In this document: in pieces, positions 18,266-25,270 of the stretch | How positions within the stretch are numbered: position 1 is the first letter of the stretch | How the letters are laid out: every line of letters begins with the position of its first letter | Assembly: GCA_036379395.1 (NCBI GenBank) | Contig: DASVGR010000127.1 | Span: forward strand, 1 to 48,334 | Direction: 5' to 3' | DNA: 48,334 nucleotides | Source of the DNA: Oleiagrimonas sp036379395 | GTDB lineage: Bacteria > Pseudomonadota > Gammaproteobacteria > Xanthomonadales > Rhodanobacteraceae | Position numbers and translations under genes: made by a program | Notes under the pieces: generated by a model | Seen by the model: only the letters and a program-made list of their open reading frames with translations | The model's database searches: none | What the model was told of the DNA's origin: nothing

Positions 18266-18775
18266 ATGCTTGACGAACAAGTCGTCGATGCGGTCGCCAT
18301 CGGCAATCTCAAGGCCATTTCCGAGCAGCCCGCCATGCTGTCGAATCTGGCCTACACCAATGCCGTGGCAACCAACAACCTGGGTCAGCAGAACGCGGTA
18401 TCCAACCAGCAATCGGGCAACCAGTTGAACGTGTCATTGACCGCCAAGGCGACCAATACCGTCAGCAATCCCGGCCCGCTGGAAGCCCGTTCGGCCGTGG
18501 ACGTGTTCAGCAACAACAGCCTCGCGCAGACCATTGCCGACCTCAAATCGTCTGTCCAGGCGTTCACTGCGCACCGCGGTGGCGGATGGCTGCGACGGGT
18601 CATGGACAAGAACGTGGACGTCGATTCGCAGGGCCGCGATGTCATCTCGTCCGACCACATTGTCATCCAATCGGCCGCCCCGGTCATTTTCATCCCCGGC
18701 AAGATCGCCAGCGAAGACATCAAAGTCGAGCTCGGTCCACTGGGTGTGACGATCACCGTGACCAAGGTTGGGTAA
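18266..18775 (+). CDS. RebB-family R-body-like protein with C-terminal extension (copy C)
   Basis: 169 residues. Residues 1-105 repeat copy B closely (VVDAVAIGNLKAISEQPAML, then QQNAVSNQQSGNQL and GPLEARSAVDVFSNNSLAQ). An extra C-terminal 65 residues, beginning GGGWLRRVMDKNVDVDSQG, are predicted beta-rich and end in VELGPLGVTITVTKVG; this part is absent from the other copies and could be an anchoring or capping domain. GGAGG lies 7 nt before the ATG. An in-frame TTG two codons upstream is unlikely to be used. Confidence 0.72.
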   Translation: MLDEQVVDAVAIGNLKAISEQPAMLSNLAYTNAVATNNLGQQNAVSNQQSGNQLNVSLTAKATNTVSNPGPLEARSAVDVFSNNSLAQTIADLKSSVQAFTAHRGGGWLRRVMDKNVDVDSQGRDVISSDHIVIQSAAPVIFIPGKIASEDIKVELGPLGVTITVTKVG

Positions 18776-18795
18776 CCACTTTCACTGACCAACAC

Positions 18796-18829
18796 GAGGG
18801 TGCGGGCGACCATGCGCCGCCCCACCCTC
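18796..18829 (+). promoter_or_regulatory. Strong intercistronic hairpin between reb-like genes C and D
   Basis: GAGGGTG (18796-18802) pairs with CACCCTC (18823-18829) and an inner GGGCG/CGCC adds to the stem. It ends directly before the ribosome site of gene D. No T-run, so partial termination, processing or stability control is more likely than full termination. Confidence 0.45.
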
Positions 18830-18845
18830 AAGGAAAACGCCGACC

Positions 18846-19235
18846 ATGCCAGCAGGAACCGTGGAAATCGTCGTACACGAAAGTGCCGCCCCCGAGCCAT
18901 CGGGTGCCGGTCCAATCGGCACATCCGTGGCTGTCAACGGCACCGCGCATGCGCAGCAACCGGGCATGCTGAGCAACCTGGCTTACGCCAATCATGTGTC
19001 CAGCAACCAGCTGTCCGCGCAATCGCAGGTGGCCAACCAGGATGCCCTGAATCGTCTCAACACCAGCATCGTGGCCAAGGCGGTCTCGCAGATTCAGGCC
19101 CACGGGCCGGCCACCACGCGTGCCAGCGTGGCCATACTCACGTCCGACGCATTGGCACAACAGATCGCCGGTCTCAAAGCGGCACTGCAAGGCTTTGCAA
19201 CCCATGGACAAACCGGCCACCGGAGCAAGCCATGA
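18846..19235 (+). CDS. RebB-family R-body-like protein, diverged (copy D)
   Basis: 129 residues. A 36-residue N-terminal stretch rich in Ala, Pro and Gly replaces the usual start. From residue 37 the RebB-like core is clear: QQPGMLSNLAYANHVSSNQL, SQVANQDALNRLNTSIVAKA and then LAQQIAGLKAALQGF, which parallels the ends of B and C. Its stop overlaps the next start (ATGA, 19232-19235), beginning the tightly coupled run of small genes. Confidence 0.62.
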   Translation: MPAGTVEIVVHESAAPEPSGAGPIGTSVAVNGTAHAQQPGMLSNLAYANHVSSNQLSAQSQVANQDALNRLNTSIVAKAVSQIQAHGPATTRASVAILTSDALAQQIAGLKAALQGFATHGQTGHRSKP

Positions 19236-19570
19236 ATACGCCGGTCCGTCCCGTTTCCGACCTTGAACGCTACAACCAGGCCCTGGCCAGGCAAATCGCC
19301 GACCGCCTGCGACAAGGGCTGGAAAGCCAACTCGCCGACGATGCGCATTGCGTCGTCAAAAGCGGTTTTGCCGATGTGCTTTCGATACTGGGAGCCGCAC
19401 ACGCCGGAGATCGGCACGAAATCCTGCATGGCCCCGCGTCCTTCGCCGATTGCCTGGCCTACGTCAACACGCATCTGGAGGGTTGTGTCACAGCGGCCGC
19501 CAAATCACTGCGTGACGGTGCCAAACCTGTTGCCACGCCCTCCGGCAGCCAGCATGGAGAAAACCCATGA
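19232..19570 (+). CDS. Hypothetical protein of the R-body-like island (112 aa)
   Basis: I do not recognise a family. The protein is mostly polar and predicted helical (LERYNQALARQIADRLRQGL), has two cysteines, and no signal peptide or membrane helix. It overlaps both neighbours by ATGA (19232-19235 and 19567-19570), so it is translationally coupled inside the operon. It could be a chaperone, assembly factor or subunit for the reb-like proteins; this is guesswork from position. Confidence 0.6.
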   Translation: MNTPVRPVSDLERYNQALARQIADRLRQGLESQLADDAHCVVKSGFADVLSILGAAHAGDRHEILHGPASFADCLAYVNTHLEGCVTAAAKSLRDGAKPVATPSGSQHGENP

Positions 19571-19779
19571 GCCAAGCTCAATCAACACAGACCATTGCCC
19601 AGCTGGGCCAGACCGTGGAAGACATCGCGGCGTCCATGACCAAAGTTGCCACCAACATTGCCCAGCTTGGTGTAAACGGCAACGCCGACGAGCAAATGCG
19701 CGTGATCACCGAAGAAAACAACAAGGTGCTCGATCGCATCCGCCAGCTCTACCGCCTGCCGGCTTCGCCAGAGGTGTGA
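19567..19779 (+). CDS. Hypothetical small helical protein (70 aa)
   Basis: Unrecognised. Residues 8-35 form an amphipathic helix with heptad-like spacing (IAQLGQTVEDIAASMTKVAT), and ENNKVLDRIRQLYRL follows, suggesting a small coiled-coil protein. It starts inside the stop of the preceding gene (ATGA). Tight coupling and conserved direction are the main reasons to believe it is real. Confidence 0.6.
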   Translation: MSQAQSTQTIAQLGQTVEDIAASMTKVATNIAQLGVNGNADEQMRVITEENNKVLDRIRQLYRLPASPEV

Positions 19780-19780
19780 C

Positions 19781-20014
19781 ATGGCCGCCACCGGCAACAT
19801 CGTCACCTCGCCGCTGGACGCGGCCAACGCCGTCAATGCCATGGCCATTCCCATGGCCCGGGCCGGCTACGCATTCATGCAGCAAATCCTCGGCGAAGGC
19901 GCCACGCCACTGATTTTTCCCTCGCTGGCCTTGAGCGCCGGCGCCATCAGTGCCGGCTTGACCGCCTACGTGACAACCCGTACGCATGCGCTCGACGGAA
20001 GCTGGCGGCCATGA
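19781..20014 (+). CDS. Hypothetical small protein with a hydrophobic C-terminal half (77 aa)
   Basis: Unrecognised. Residues 10-35 are Ala/Met-rich (DAANAVNAMAIPMARAGYAF) and residues 42-62 form one hydrophobic segment (LIFPSLALSAGAISAGLTAY) that could cross a membrane. It begins 1 nt after the preceding stop and its own stop overlaps the next start (ATGA, 20011-20014). Confidence 0.58.
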   Translation: MAATGNIVTSPLDAANAVNAMAIPMARAGYAFMQQILGEGATPLIFPSLALSAGAISAGLTAYVTTRTHALDGSWRP

Positions 20015-20697
20015 CATCCAAACCGCACATCCGCCCCGTGCCGGATTCCATCGTGGTAACGGCGTTTCCTGACAGCCGGCAAGGCGGACCATCGCCAGAC
20101 CCGTTCTTCGTGATCAACGCCGACAGCGAACAGATCCGCCTGCCAAAGCAGCCAGCTCCCTGGCTGACGCTGGCCGAACCACAAACCTTGGCGCCACAAC
20201 TGAGTCGCGTCGATTACCACGCACAAGACAATACGCTTGCCGAGCGCAGAGTCGATGTCCGGATTGAAGTTGCCGATGAAGCCTTCGCGCTGACCTTCCG
20301 GCAGCAACCCGGCGAACTGGTGCAAACCGAACTGGTGCGCACGCTCAACTGTCCGCTGAACATCGATTGCCTGGTCGCCGTCAGCTTCATTGCCGGATTG
20401 ATCAAGAAGATTCCCATCCCGCCGATCAAGCTGATCGTGCTGTTGCTGGCCGTTCTGGCCCTGGTCGTACTGGCCATCGTGATTGCCGCCGTGCGACGAC
20501 TCATTCCCGTCCCCGAACCCCAGCCGCTGTCAACCAACACCAACGGCGTCGGCATCACGATTTTTCCGGGCCTGACAATCCCCAACCCCGTCCCTTCCGA
20601 AGGCCCGTTGCCATTGGACTGGATGGCCGCCGAAAACCAGACCATCGCCTTGCAGACCACCCGGGCCATTTACTGGCTGGTCAAACAGGTGATGTAA
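20011..20697 (+). CDS. Hypothetical membrane-anchored protein (228 aa)
   Basis: Unrecognised. An N-terminal soluble part of about 115 residues has beta-like segments (RRVDVRIEVADEAFALTF). A hydrophobic stretch at 119-130 and a clear transmembrane helix at 141-161 (LIVLLLAVLALVVLAIVIAA) follow, then a Pro-rich, Asn/Thr-rich tail. It starts on an ATGA overlap with the preceding small gene. A membrane anchor in an R-body-like operon is noteworthy because R-bodies act on membranes, but no function can be read directly. Confidence 0.6.
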   Translation: MTSKPHIRPVPDSIVVTAFPDSRQGGPSPDPFFVINADSEQIRLPKQPAPWLTLAEPQTLAPQLSRVDYHAQDNTLAERRVDVRIEVADEAFALTFRQQPGELVQTELVRTLNCPLNIDCLVAVSFIAGLIKKIPIPPIKLIVLLLAVLALVVLAIVIAAVRRLIPVPEPQPLSTNTNGVGITIFPGLTIPNPVPSEGPLPLDWMAAENQTIALQTTRAIYWLVKQVM

Positions 20698-20702
20698 CCC
20701 AC

Positions 20703-20729
20703 GCAAGGCCCAGCCGGCCGGCACCTTGC
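20703..20729 (+). promoter_or_regulatory. Intercistronic hairpin before the nitrilase-like gene
   Basis: GCAAGG (20703-20708) and CCTTGC (20724-20729) enclose a GCCGGCCGGC core in the 79-bp gap. Low confidence; no T-run. Confidence 0.3.
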
Positions 20730-20776
20730 ATCCGAGCGGGCCACCACCCGCAACAACCCACTGACGGAGAATACCC

Positions 20777-21892
20777 ATGAACATCACCGCGAACGTGATG
20801 GGCAAGGCCGGCTACACCTCGCTTTTGCCACTGAGTTGCCAAGTACCGACATTTCTGCCGTCGCCCTCCGGCAACGTGAGCGCACAAGGCGGTGCACCGA
20901 CGGTCGATCTGGACGATGACGATCTTCGCAATCGCGCGCAGCGCCTTGTCAACATCCTTTATTGGACAGCCACCACCTGCGCCAACCAGGACGGTATGCA
21001 GGATACGAATACGCTGAAAGTATTCATTGCCCCGGAGTTTTATTTTCGCAAGGCAGCGGATCATGAAATCACCGGGAGACAATACTCGGACAGCACCAGT
21101 TACGGTTCATACCCGGAAAGCTCACGCTACGCATTGGCCGAGGCGCTGTACAGCACCATCCACGGATGTGCGTTGTTCAAGGATTGGATCATCGTGGCTG
21201 GCAGCATTTGCTCAAAATTGCCCGATGTCCCAGGCGAACCGATGAGCCTGCTCAACACGGCCATCATGCTGCGCGGGTTGCGCGACCAGATGGATGATGC
21301 CGCGCCTTACATCCTTATGGAAAAGCATTACATCTCCAATATCGACGGGCCGCCGGCATCAATGCATGCCAATCTCAACCCCACCACACCGTATTTCTTC
21401 CGCATTTACTCCGACCAAGGGCGCAACAAGGTCATTCGCGGGATGAACAACATTGTCTGGTGGGATGACATGCGGGTCGGGCTGGAAGTGTGTCTGGATC
21501 ACAGTCAGCAAATCGTGCATTTTGCCACGGATTACATTGGCACCTTGGTCGGCATTGAGAACAGCGCCCTGGATCTGCAATTGATCACGTCGTGCGGCAT
21601 GAGTATTTGCAATCCTGCCGTGGCCGTCGGCGATGGCCGCCTGGTGATGTTGACCGACGGCATGAACTACGGCGTGAATTCAGCCGGTCTGCCGGAACCT
21701 CGACGGCTTCAATTGGGTCGCTACGACGCCGCCAGCCAGCAAATACAGCCAGTGGATCCGGACAATTTCAGTTTTATGCCGTTACCTCCGACTGCCGCTT
21801 ATTGCATCGACTACGCCGGGCTGGGCACGGGCCTCGTGCAAGGCATATGGACCACGAAGAAGCCCCTGCCTTTACGTGAATCACAACCCTGA
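20777..21892 (+). CDS. Nitrilase-superfamily (C-N hydrolase) enzyme of the R-body-like island
   Basis: 371 residues. The three catalytic elements of the nitrilase fold are present in order: Glu87 in VFIAPEFYF, Lys183 in ILMEKHYIS and the nucleophile Cys239 in GLEVCLDH. The family attacks amide or nitrile C-N bonds; the substrate here is unknown. The length is larger than the usual 270-300 residues, with inserts between Glu and Lys. No signal peptide, so cytoplasmic. Base composition is visibly poorer in G+C than the flanking core genes. A GGAG site precedes the ATG. Its place directly after reb-like genes and before a Nudix-like gene is unusual. The superfamily call is well supported by the triad; which branch it belongs to is not. 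Confidence 0.72.
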   Translation: MNITANVMGKAGYTSLLPLSCQVPTFLPSPSGNVSAQGGAPTVDLDDDDLRNRAQRLVNILYWTATTCANQDGMQDTNTLKVFIAPEFYFRKAADHEITGRQYSDSTSYGSYPESSRYALAEALYSTIHGCALFKDWIIVAGSICSKLPDVPGEPMSLLNTAIMLRGLRDQMDDAAPYILMEKHYISNIDGPPASMHANLNPTTPYFFRIYSDQGRNKVIRGMNNIVWWDDMRVGLEVCLDHSQQIVHFATDYIGTLVGIENSALDLQLITSCGMSICNPAVAVGDGRLVMLTDGMNYGVNSAGLPEPRRLQLGRYDAASQQIQPVDPDNFSFMPLPPTAAYCIDYAGLGTGLVQGIWTTKKPLPLRESQP

Positions 21893-21919
21893 ACGATTTT
21901 TTACAACGAGGATATAATC

Positions 21920-22447
21920 ATGGCCAAGTACTACATAGCACTTTTGAATGAAAGTACTCAACAAATGCTTGTTCCAATAAAAACTGTGTTCAACCCATTC
22001 TACAACCACATTGCCTTTTGTGCCGGCATGCCGCAATTTTTCGGAGGTTCGGATAATGACGACGCCGGCCCCATTGCCGTTCTGGACCGGGAAATCAGCG
22101 AAGAATCACGACATACACTCGAACTTGTTTCTCCCCAAATAACGTACTTCTTTCACACCGGGAACGTGTATGCGGGGAGCATGGATTTCTACTACGCTGA
22201 TCAACCAAAGTGGCAAACAACCGACACCCCATGGCAACAGCCGGCAAACGGCGCCGAGGCCGAGATGGACCGGATTGTCACAGTCGAACTGAGCGGATTT
22301 AGAATTAACATGACCGATGACGATCTCATCAATGAGTTGCTGCGTCAAACCGGTTGCCTGAATCCGCAATTACCTGGCTGGAATGATTTTTCCAACTCGG
22401 CCACGCGGAGCGTCTTCATTGCCTTGTTGAGAGGCTTGGCCCGCTGA
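21920..22447 (+). CDS. Nudix-like protein with degenerate Nudix box
   Basis: 175 residues. After the strand AFCAGMPQFF comes GGSDNDDAGPIAVLDREIS-EES (residues 42-63), which keeps the exact spacing of the Nudix box (G, 5 residues, E, 7 residues, REUxEE): Gly43, Ala49 in place of the first Glu, Arg57-Glu58, Glu61 and Glu62. The core metal-binding REUxEE is intact, while the first Glu and last Gly are lost. It may hydrolyse a nucleoside diphosphate derivative or be a binding domain. GAGGA lies upstream of the ATG. The gene is the most A+T-rich coding sequence in the window, a sign of transfer. Last gene of the island. Confidence 0.62.
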   Translation: MAKYYIALLNESTQQMLVPIKTVFNPFYNHIAFCAGMPQFFGGSDNDDAGPIAVLDREISEESRHTLELVSPQITYFFHTGNVYAGSMDFYYADQPKWQTTDTPWQQPANGAEAEMDRIVTVELSGFRINMTDDDLINELLRQTGCLNPQLPGWNDFSNSATRSVFIALLRGLAR

Positions 22448-22460
22448 AACCGCGGCGTCT

Positions 22461-22489
22461 CCCGGTCGGGCGCCAAACGTCCGACCGGG
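22461..22489. terminator. Hairpin between the island and convergent yghU
   Basis: CCCGGTCGG (22461-22469) pairs with CCGACCGGG (22481-22489) in the 53-bp gap between convergent genes; no T-run, so termination is likely but not certain. Confidence 0.55.
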
Positions 22490-22500
22490 GGATCTTCAGG

Positions 22501-23334
22501 TCACACGAGCTTGCCAAAATCACTGGCATCATGCCGCTCGCGCAACCCATCGGTGCTGCGATTGACCAGGCGGCCGCGTTGCACGGCCGGGCGCGCGGCG
22601 ACCTCTTTCTGCCAGCGCAGCAAGTGCGTGTAGGACCCGGCGTCGAGAAATTCGGCGGCGTGATAAACCTCGTTGGCGACCAGCGCGCCGTACCACGGCC
22701 AGATGGCGATGTCGGCAATGCTGTAGTCCTCGCCGACCATGAAGTGATGCGTGGCCAGATGCTTGTCCAGCAGGTCAAGTTGACGCTTGGCTTCCAGCGT
22801 GAAGCGGTCGATCGGGTAGCGGTATTTTTCATTGGCGTAGGCGTAAAAGTGGCCGAAGCCGCCGCCGACGTACGGCGCCGCACCGACCTGCCAGAACAGC
22901 CATGACAGGCACGCCGCGCGCGATGCCGGTGCCTGCGGCACGAACGCACCGAACTTGTCGGCCAGGTACAGCAAAATGGCGCCGGATTCGAAGATCGGCA
23001 CGGCCGGATCAACACCGCGATCGACCAGCGCCGGAATCTTCGAGTTGGGATTGACCGCCACGAAGCCGCTGCCGAACTGGTCACCGGCACCGATGTCGAT
23101 GAACCAGGCGTCGTAGTCGGCCTGCGCGATGCCCTTTTCCAGCAGTTCTTCCAGCAGGATGGTCACTTTCTGCCCATTCGGCGTGGCCAGCGAATACAGC
23201 TGCAAGTCGTGCTTGCCGACCGGCAATTCGCGCTCGAAACGCGCGCCCGCCGTGGGCCGGTTGATGCTGGCGAACTTGTTGTCGTCTTGTGGCTGCCACG
23301 TCCAGACGCGTGGCGGAACATAGGTTTCGCTCAT
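22501..23334 (-). CDS. yghU: Glutathione-dependent disulfide-bond oxidoreductase YghU
   Basis: 277-residue GST-fold protein nearly collinear with E. coli YghU: LPVGKHDLQLYSLATPNGQK, then QFGSGFVAVNPNSKIPAL, FESGAILLYLA, GGGFGHFYAYA, DYSIADIAIWPW and the terminal ERHDASDF. It uses two glutathiones to reduce disulfides such as 2-hydroxyethyl disulfide. GAGGA precedes the ATG. Cytoplasmic, single gene, convergent with the island. Confidence 0.95.
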   Translation of the reverse strand: MSETYVPPRVWTWQPQDDNKFASINRPTAGARFERELPVGKHDLQLYSLATPNGQKVTILLEELLEKGIAQADYDAWFIDIGAGDQFGSGFVAVNPNSKIPALVDRGVDPAVPIFESGAILLYLADKFGAFVPQAPASRAACLSWLFWQVGAAPYVGGGFGHFYAYANEKYRYPIDRFTLEAKRQLDLLDKHLATHHFMVGEDYSIADIAIWPWYGALVANEVYHAAEFLDAGSYTHLLRWQKEVAARPAVQRGRLVNRSTDGLRERHDASDFGKLV

Positions 23335-23376
23335 GGTTTTTCCTCGTTGTCGATGAAACTTGGTGCCCGGCGCGCT

Positions 23377-24522
23377 TCACGTTCCGGCATGCAACGTGAT
23401 CAGCGTGATCTCCGACGGCCGCCCCAGACGGATGGCCAAACCGGCCCACAAGCCGGTGCCGTTGGACACGTACAAACGCATCGTGCCCACCTTGTACAGG
23501 CCGGACACGAAACCTTCGTTGGCCCATTTGGTCAGCAAACTGGGGCCCACGATCTGCCCGCCATGCGTGTGCCCGGCCAGCTCCAGCAGGGCGCCGGAAC
23601 GGGCAATGGCGCGCGCCGTGTCGGGGCGATGCATGAGCACGATGAACGGCATGTCCGGCGCCAGACCCTGGCGTGCCTTGGCCAGATCGGGCCCCGGCAG
23701 ACCCAAATGATCGGCCGCGCGATCGGTCAGCCCGACCACGCCCAGCGCGGCGCCATCATGGTGGATCACGACATGCGCGTTTTCCAGCACGTCCAGCCCC
23801 AACTGGCGAAACAGCTTGATCCAGCTGCGATACGCGCCGGCGTAATACTCGTGGTTGCCCGGCACCGCCAGCACGCCGTCGCTTGCCCGCAGGTTGCCCA
23901 GCGGCCGCACATCCGCACCACGCGCGGCCGGCGTGCCGTCTTCCAGATCACCGGTGATGACGATGAGGTTGGCATCCAGCGCATTGGTCCTGCGCACCAC
24001 GGCCGCCTGCCACCACGCCGGCAACAGGCGTGTGGCGTGCAGGTCCGACAACTGCGCGATGCGATAGCCGTCGAACGCCGGCGGCAGATGCGGCACCGTC
24101 ACGCTGACGCGCTTGACCGCCGGTACCTTGACCGCCTGATACACGCCCCACCCGGCCAGCAACGCCGCCAGCACGCCGATGCCGACCACGTGCCAGCCGC
24201 CGGCCAGGATCCGTCGGCCCACGCGCTTGTGCAGCGGCCACGCCAGCAAACCAAGGATGTCGCGCAGCAACATCAGCATGGCCAGCAACAGAAAGCCGCC
24301 GAACGCCCATGCCAGCACGATCAGCGCCGGCCGCGGCAACACCTGCGCCGGCGCGCCGCCGAAGATCGCACTGGCCCACAAACGGTATTCGGCCATCACC
24401 AGCAACAGCAGTGCGACGGCCCACCGCACGCCGCGCGACCCCGGCAAACCGCGCGCGAAACGCCACGCCACGTACAGCCAGACCGCAGCCAGAAACAACG
24501 CCAGCATCAAGACGAAATCCAC
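23377..24522 (-). CDS. Membrane-anchored metallophosphoesterase (YkuE/YaeI-like)
   Basis: 381 residues. Four to five N-terminal membrane helices (residues 1-130) precede a calcineurin-type phosphoesterase domain with motifs SDLHAT, GDLEDG, GNHEYY, HRPD and GHTHGGQ, the full set of metal ligands. Homologues hydrolyse lipid-type or phosphodiester substrates at the membrane face; the substrate here is unknown. Start codon lies 3 nt after the stop of the small membrane protein gene upstream, so they form a two-gene operon. Confidence 0.88.
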   Translation of the reverse strand: MDFVLMLALFLAAVWLYVAWRFARGLPGSRGVRWAVALLLLVMAEYRLWASAIFGGAPAQVLPRPALIVLAWAFGGFLLLAMLMLLRDILGLLAWPLHKRVGRRILAGGWHVVGIGVLAALLAGWGVYQAVKVPAVKRVSVTVPHLPPAFDGYRIAQLSDLHATRLLPAWWQAAVVRRTNALDANLIVITGDLEDGTPAARGADVRPLGNLRASDGVLAVPGNHEYYAGAYRSWIKLFRQLGLDVLENAHVVIHHDGAALGVVGLTDRAADHLGLPGPDLAKARQGLAPDMPFIVLMHRPDTARAIARSGALLELAGHTHGGQIVGPSLLTKWANEGFVSGLYKVGTMRLYVSNGTGLWAGLAIRLGRPSEITLITLHAGT

Positions 24523-24525
24523 GCG

Positions 24526-24879
24526 TCAGCCCACCAGTCCGACAATCAGCAACACGCTGCCCAGGATGGCCACCGCGCCATGCATGCCGGTGACGATGAG
24601 CGGCGGTCGCCCGCCCCATTTGCGCACGGCATACAGCAGGCCGCCGGCGACAAACGCCAGCGAAACCACGAACGTGCCCGAGTTGAAAAAGTAGTCGGCC
24701 TTGCCCGACCACAACGCCACGGCCGTCCACAGGCAGGCCACGGTGATCACGGCCAGCAGCGGATGCAGCCACAACAAGGCTTTCGGCACCGACAGGCCGC
24801 GCGCGTAGCGCACCGCCAGCGTCAGCCCGACCAGAATCGTGGCCCAGGCAATGGCCACCGCAGCAAATGCCAGTTTCAA
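24526..24879 (-). CDS. Small integral membrane protein (117 aa), unknown family
   Basis: About four hydrophobic helices (LAFAAVAIAWATILVGLTLA, LHPLLAVITVACLWTAVAL, TFVVSLAFVAGGLLYAV, GAVAILGSVLLIVGLVG) with little polar sequence between. The family is not certain; a DUF-type membrane protein. Operon partner of the metallophosphoesterase, 3 nt apart. Confidence 0.65.
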   Translation of the reverse strand: MKLAFAAVAIAWATILVGLTLAVRYARGLSVPKALLWLHPLLAVITVACLWTAVALWSGKADYFFNSGTFVVSLAFVAGGLLYAVRKWGGRPPLIVTGMHGAVAILGSVLLIVGLVG

Positions 24880-25270
24880 GGCAGGCTCCTCGTCGCGTCA
24901 TCGGCAAACCGACCGTCACACTACACCCGCAGCCACGCGCCATGTCGCCCCGCGTGCGCGTCCGGCGACATGACGTGCGGGCCGTGCGGCGAAACGCCGC
25001 CACACGCAAACCGATTGCCTGGCCAGCTGTCGCTTTTGCCATGCATTGGCGTGTAAAATGTCCGGTCTTTTCCGCTTGCCTGTCGTATTTCCCCCTGTGC
25101 GACGCACCGCGCCCCGTGGCGTTGATGCTTTCACTGTCCGCACGATGGCAAGTTCGATCCGGATTCGTGCCCTGCACCATCCGCATCTTTTTTTCGCTCG
25201 CAGCGCGGTTCCCAGGGAACGCTCGGGTCCCTGTTGCGTCGACACGCAAGTGCCGGCGCTGGAGCACAAC
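24880..25270. other. 391-bp gap: leader region of rhlE
   Basis: No gene is supported, although the rhlE frame stays open upstream to about 25046. TAAAAT (25054-25059) is the best -10-like hexamer, without a well-spaced -35. The following roughly 210 nt would be a long 5' leader, containing a run of seven T (25187-25193) and the perfect 13-bp palindrome GTTCCCAGGGAAC (25208-25220). Confidence 0.4.

Noticed and set aside
18800..19231. Upstream extension of the 112-residue gene's frame to 18800
   Set aside because: It would run through the reb-like gene D in another frame; the ATGA overlap at 19232 gives a better start.
21914..21919. TATAAT just before the Nudix-like gene
   Set aside because: It lies in the spacer between the ribosome site and the ATG, so it cannot be that gene's promoter.
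16339..22447. Could the island be a prophage or integrative element?
   Set aside because: No integrase, transposase, capsid or attachment-site repeat is seen, and it is not bounded by a tRNA; foreign origin is suggested only by base composition.
23209..25056. 615-residue plus-strand frame across yghU and metallophosphoesterase
   Set aside because: Antisense shadow with His/Gln/Arg bias and no domain.
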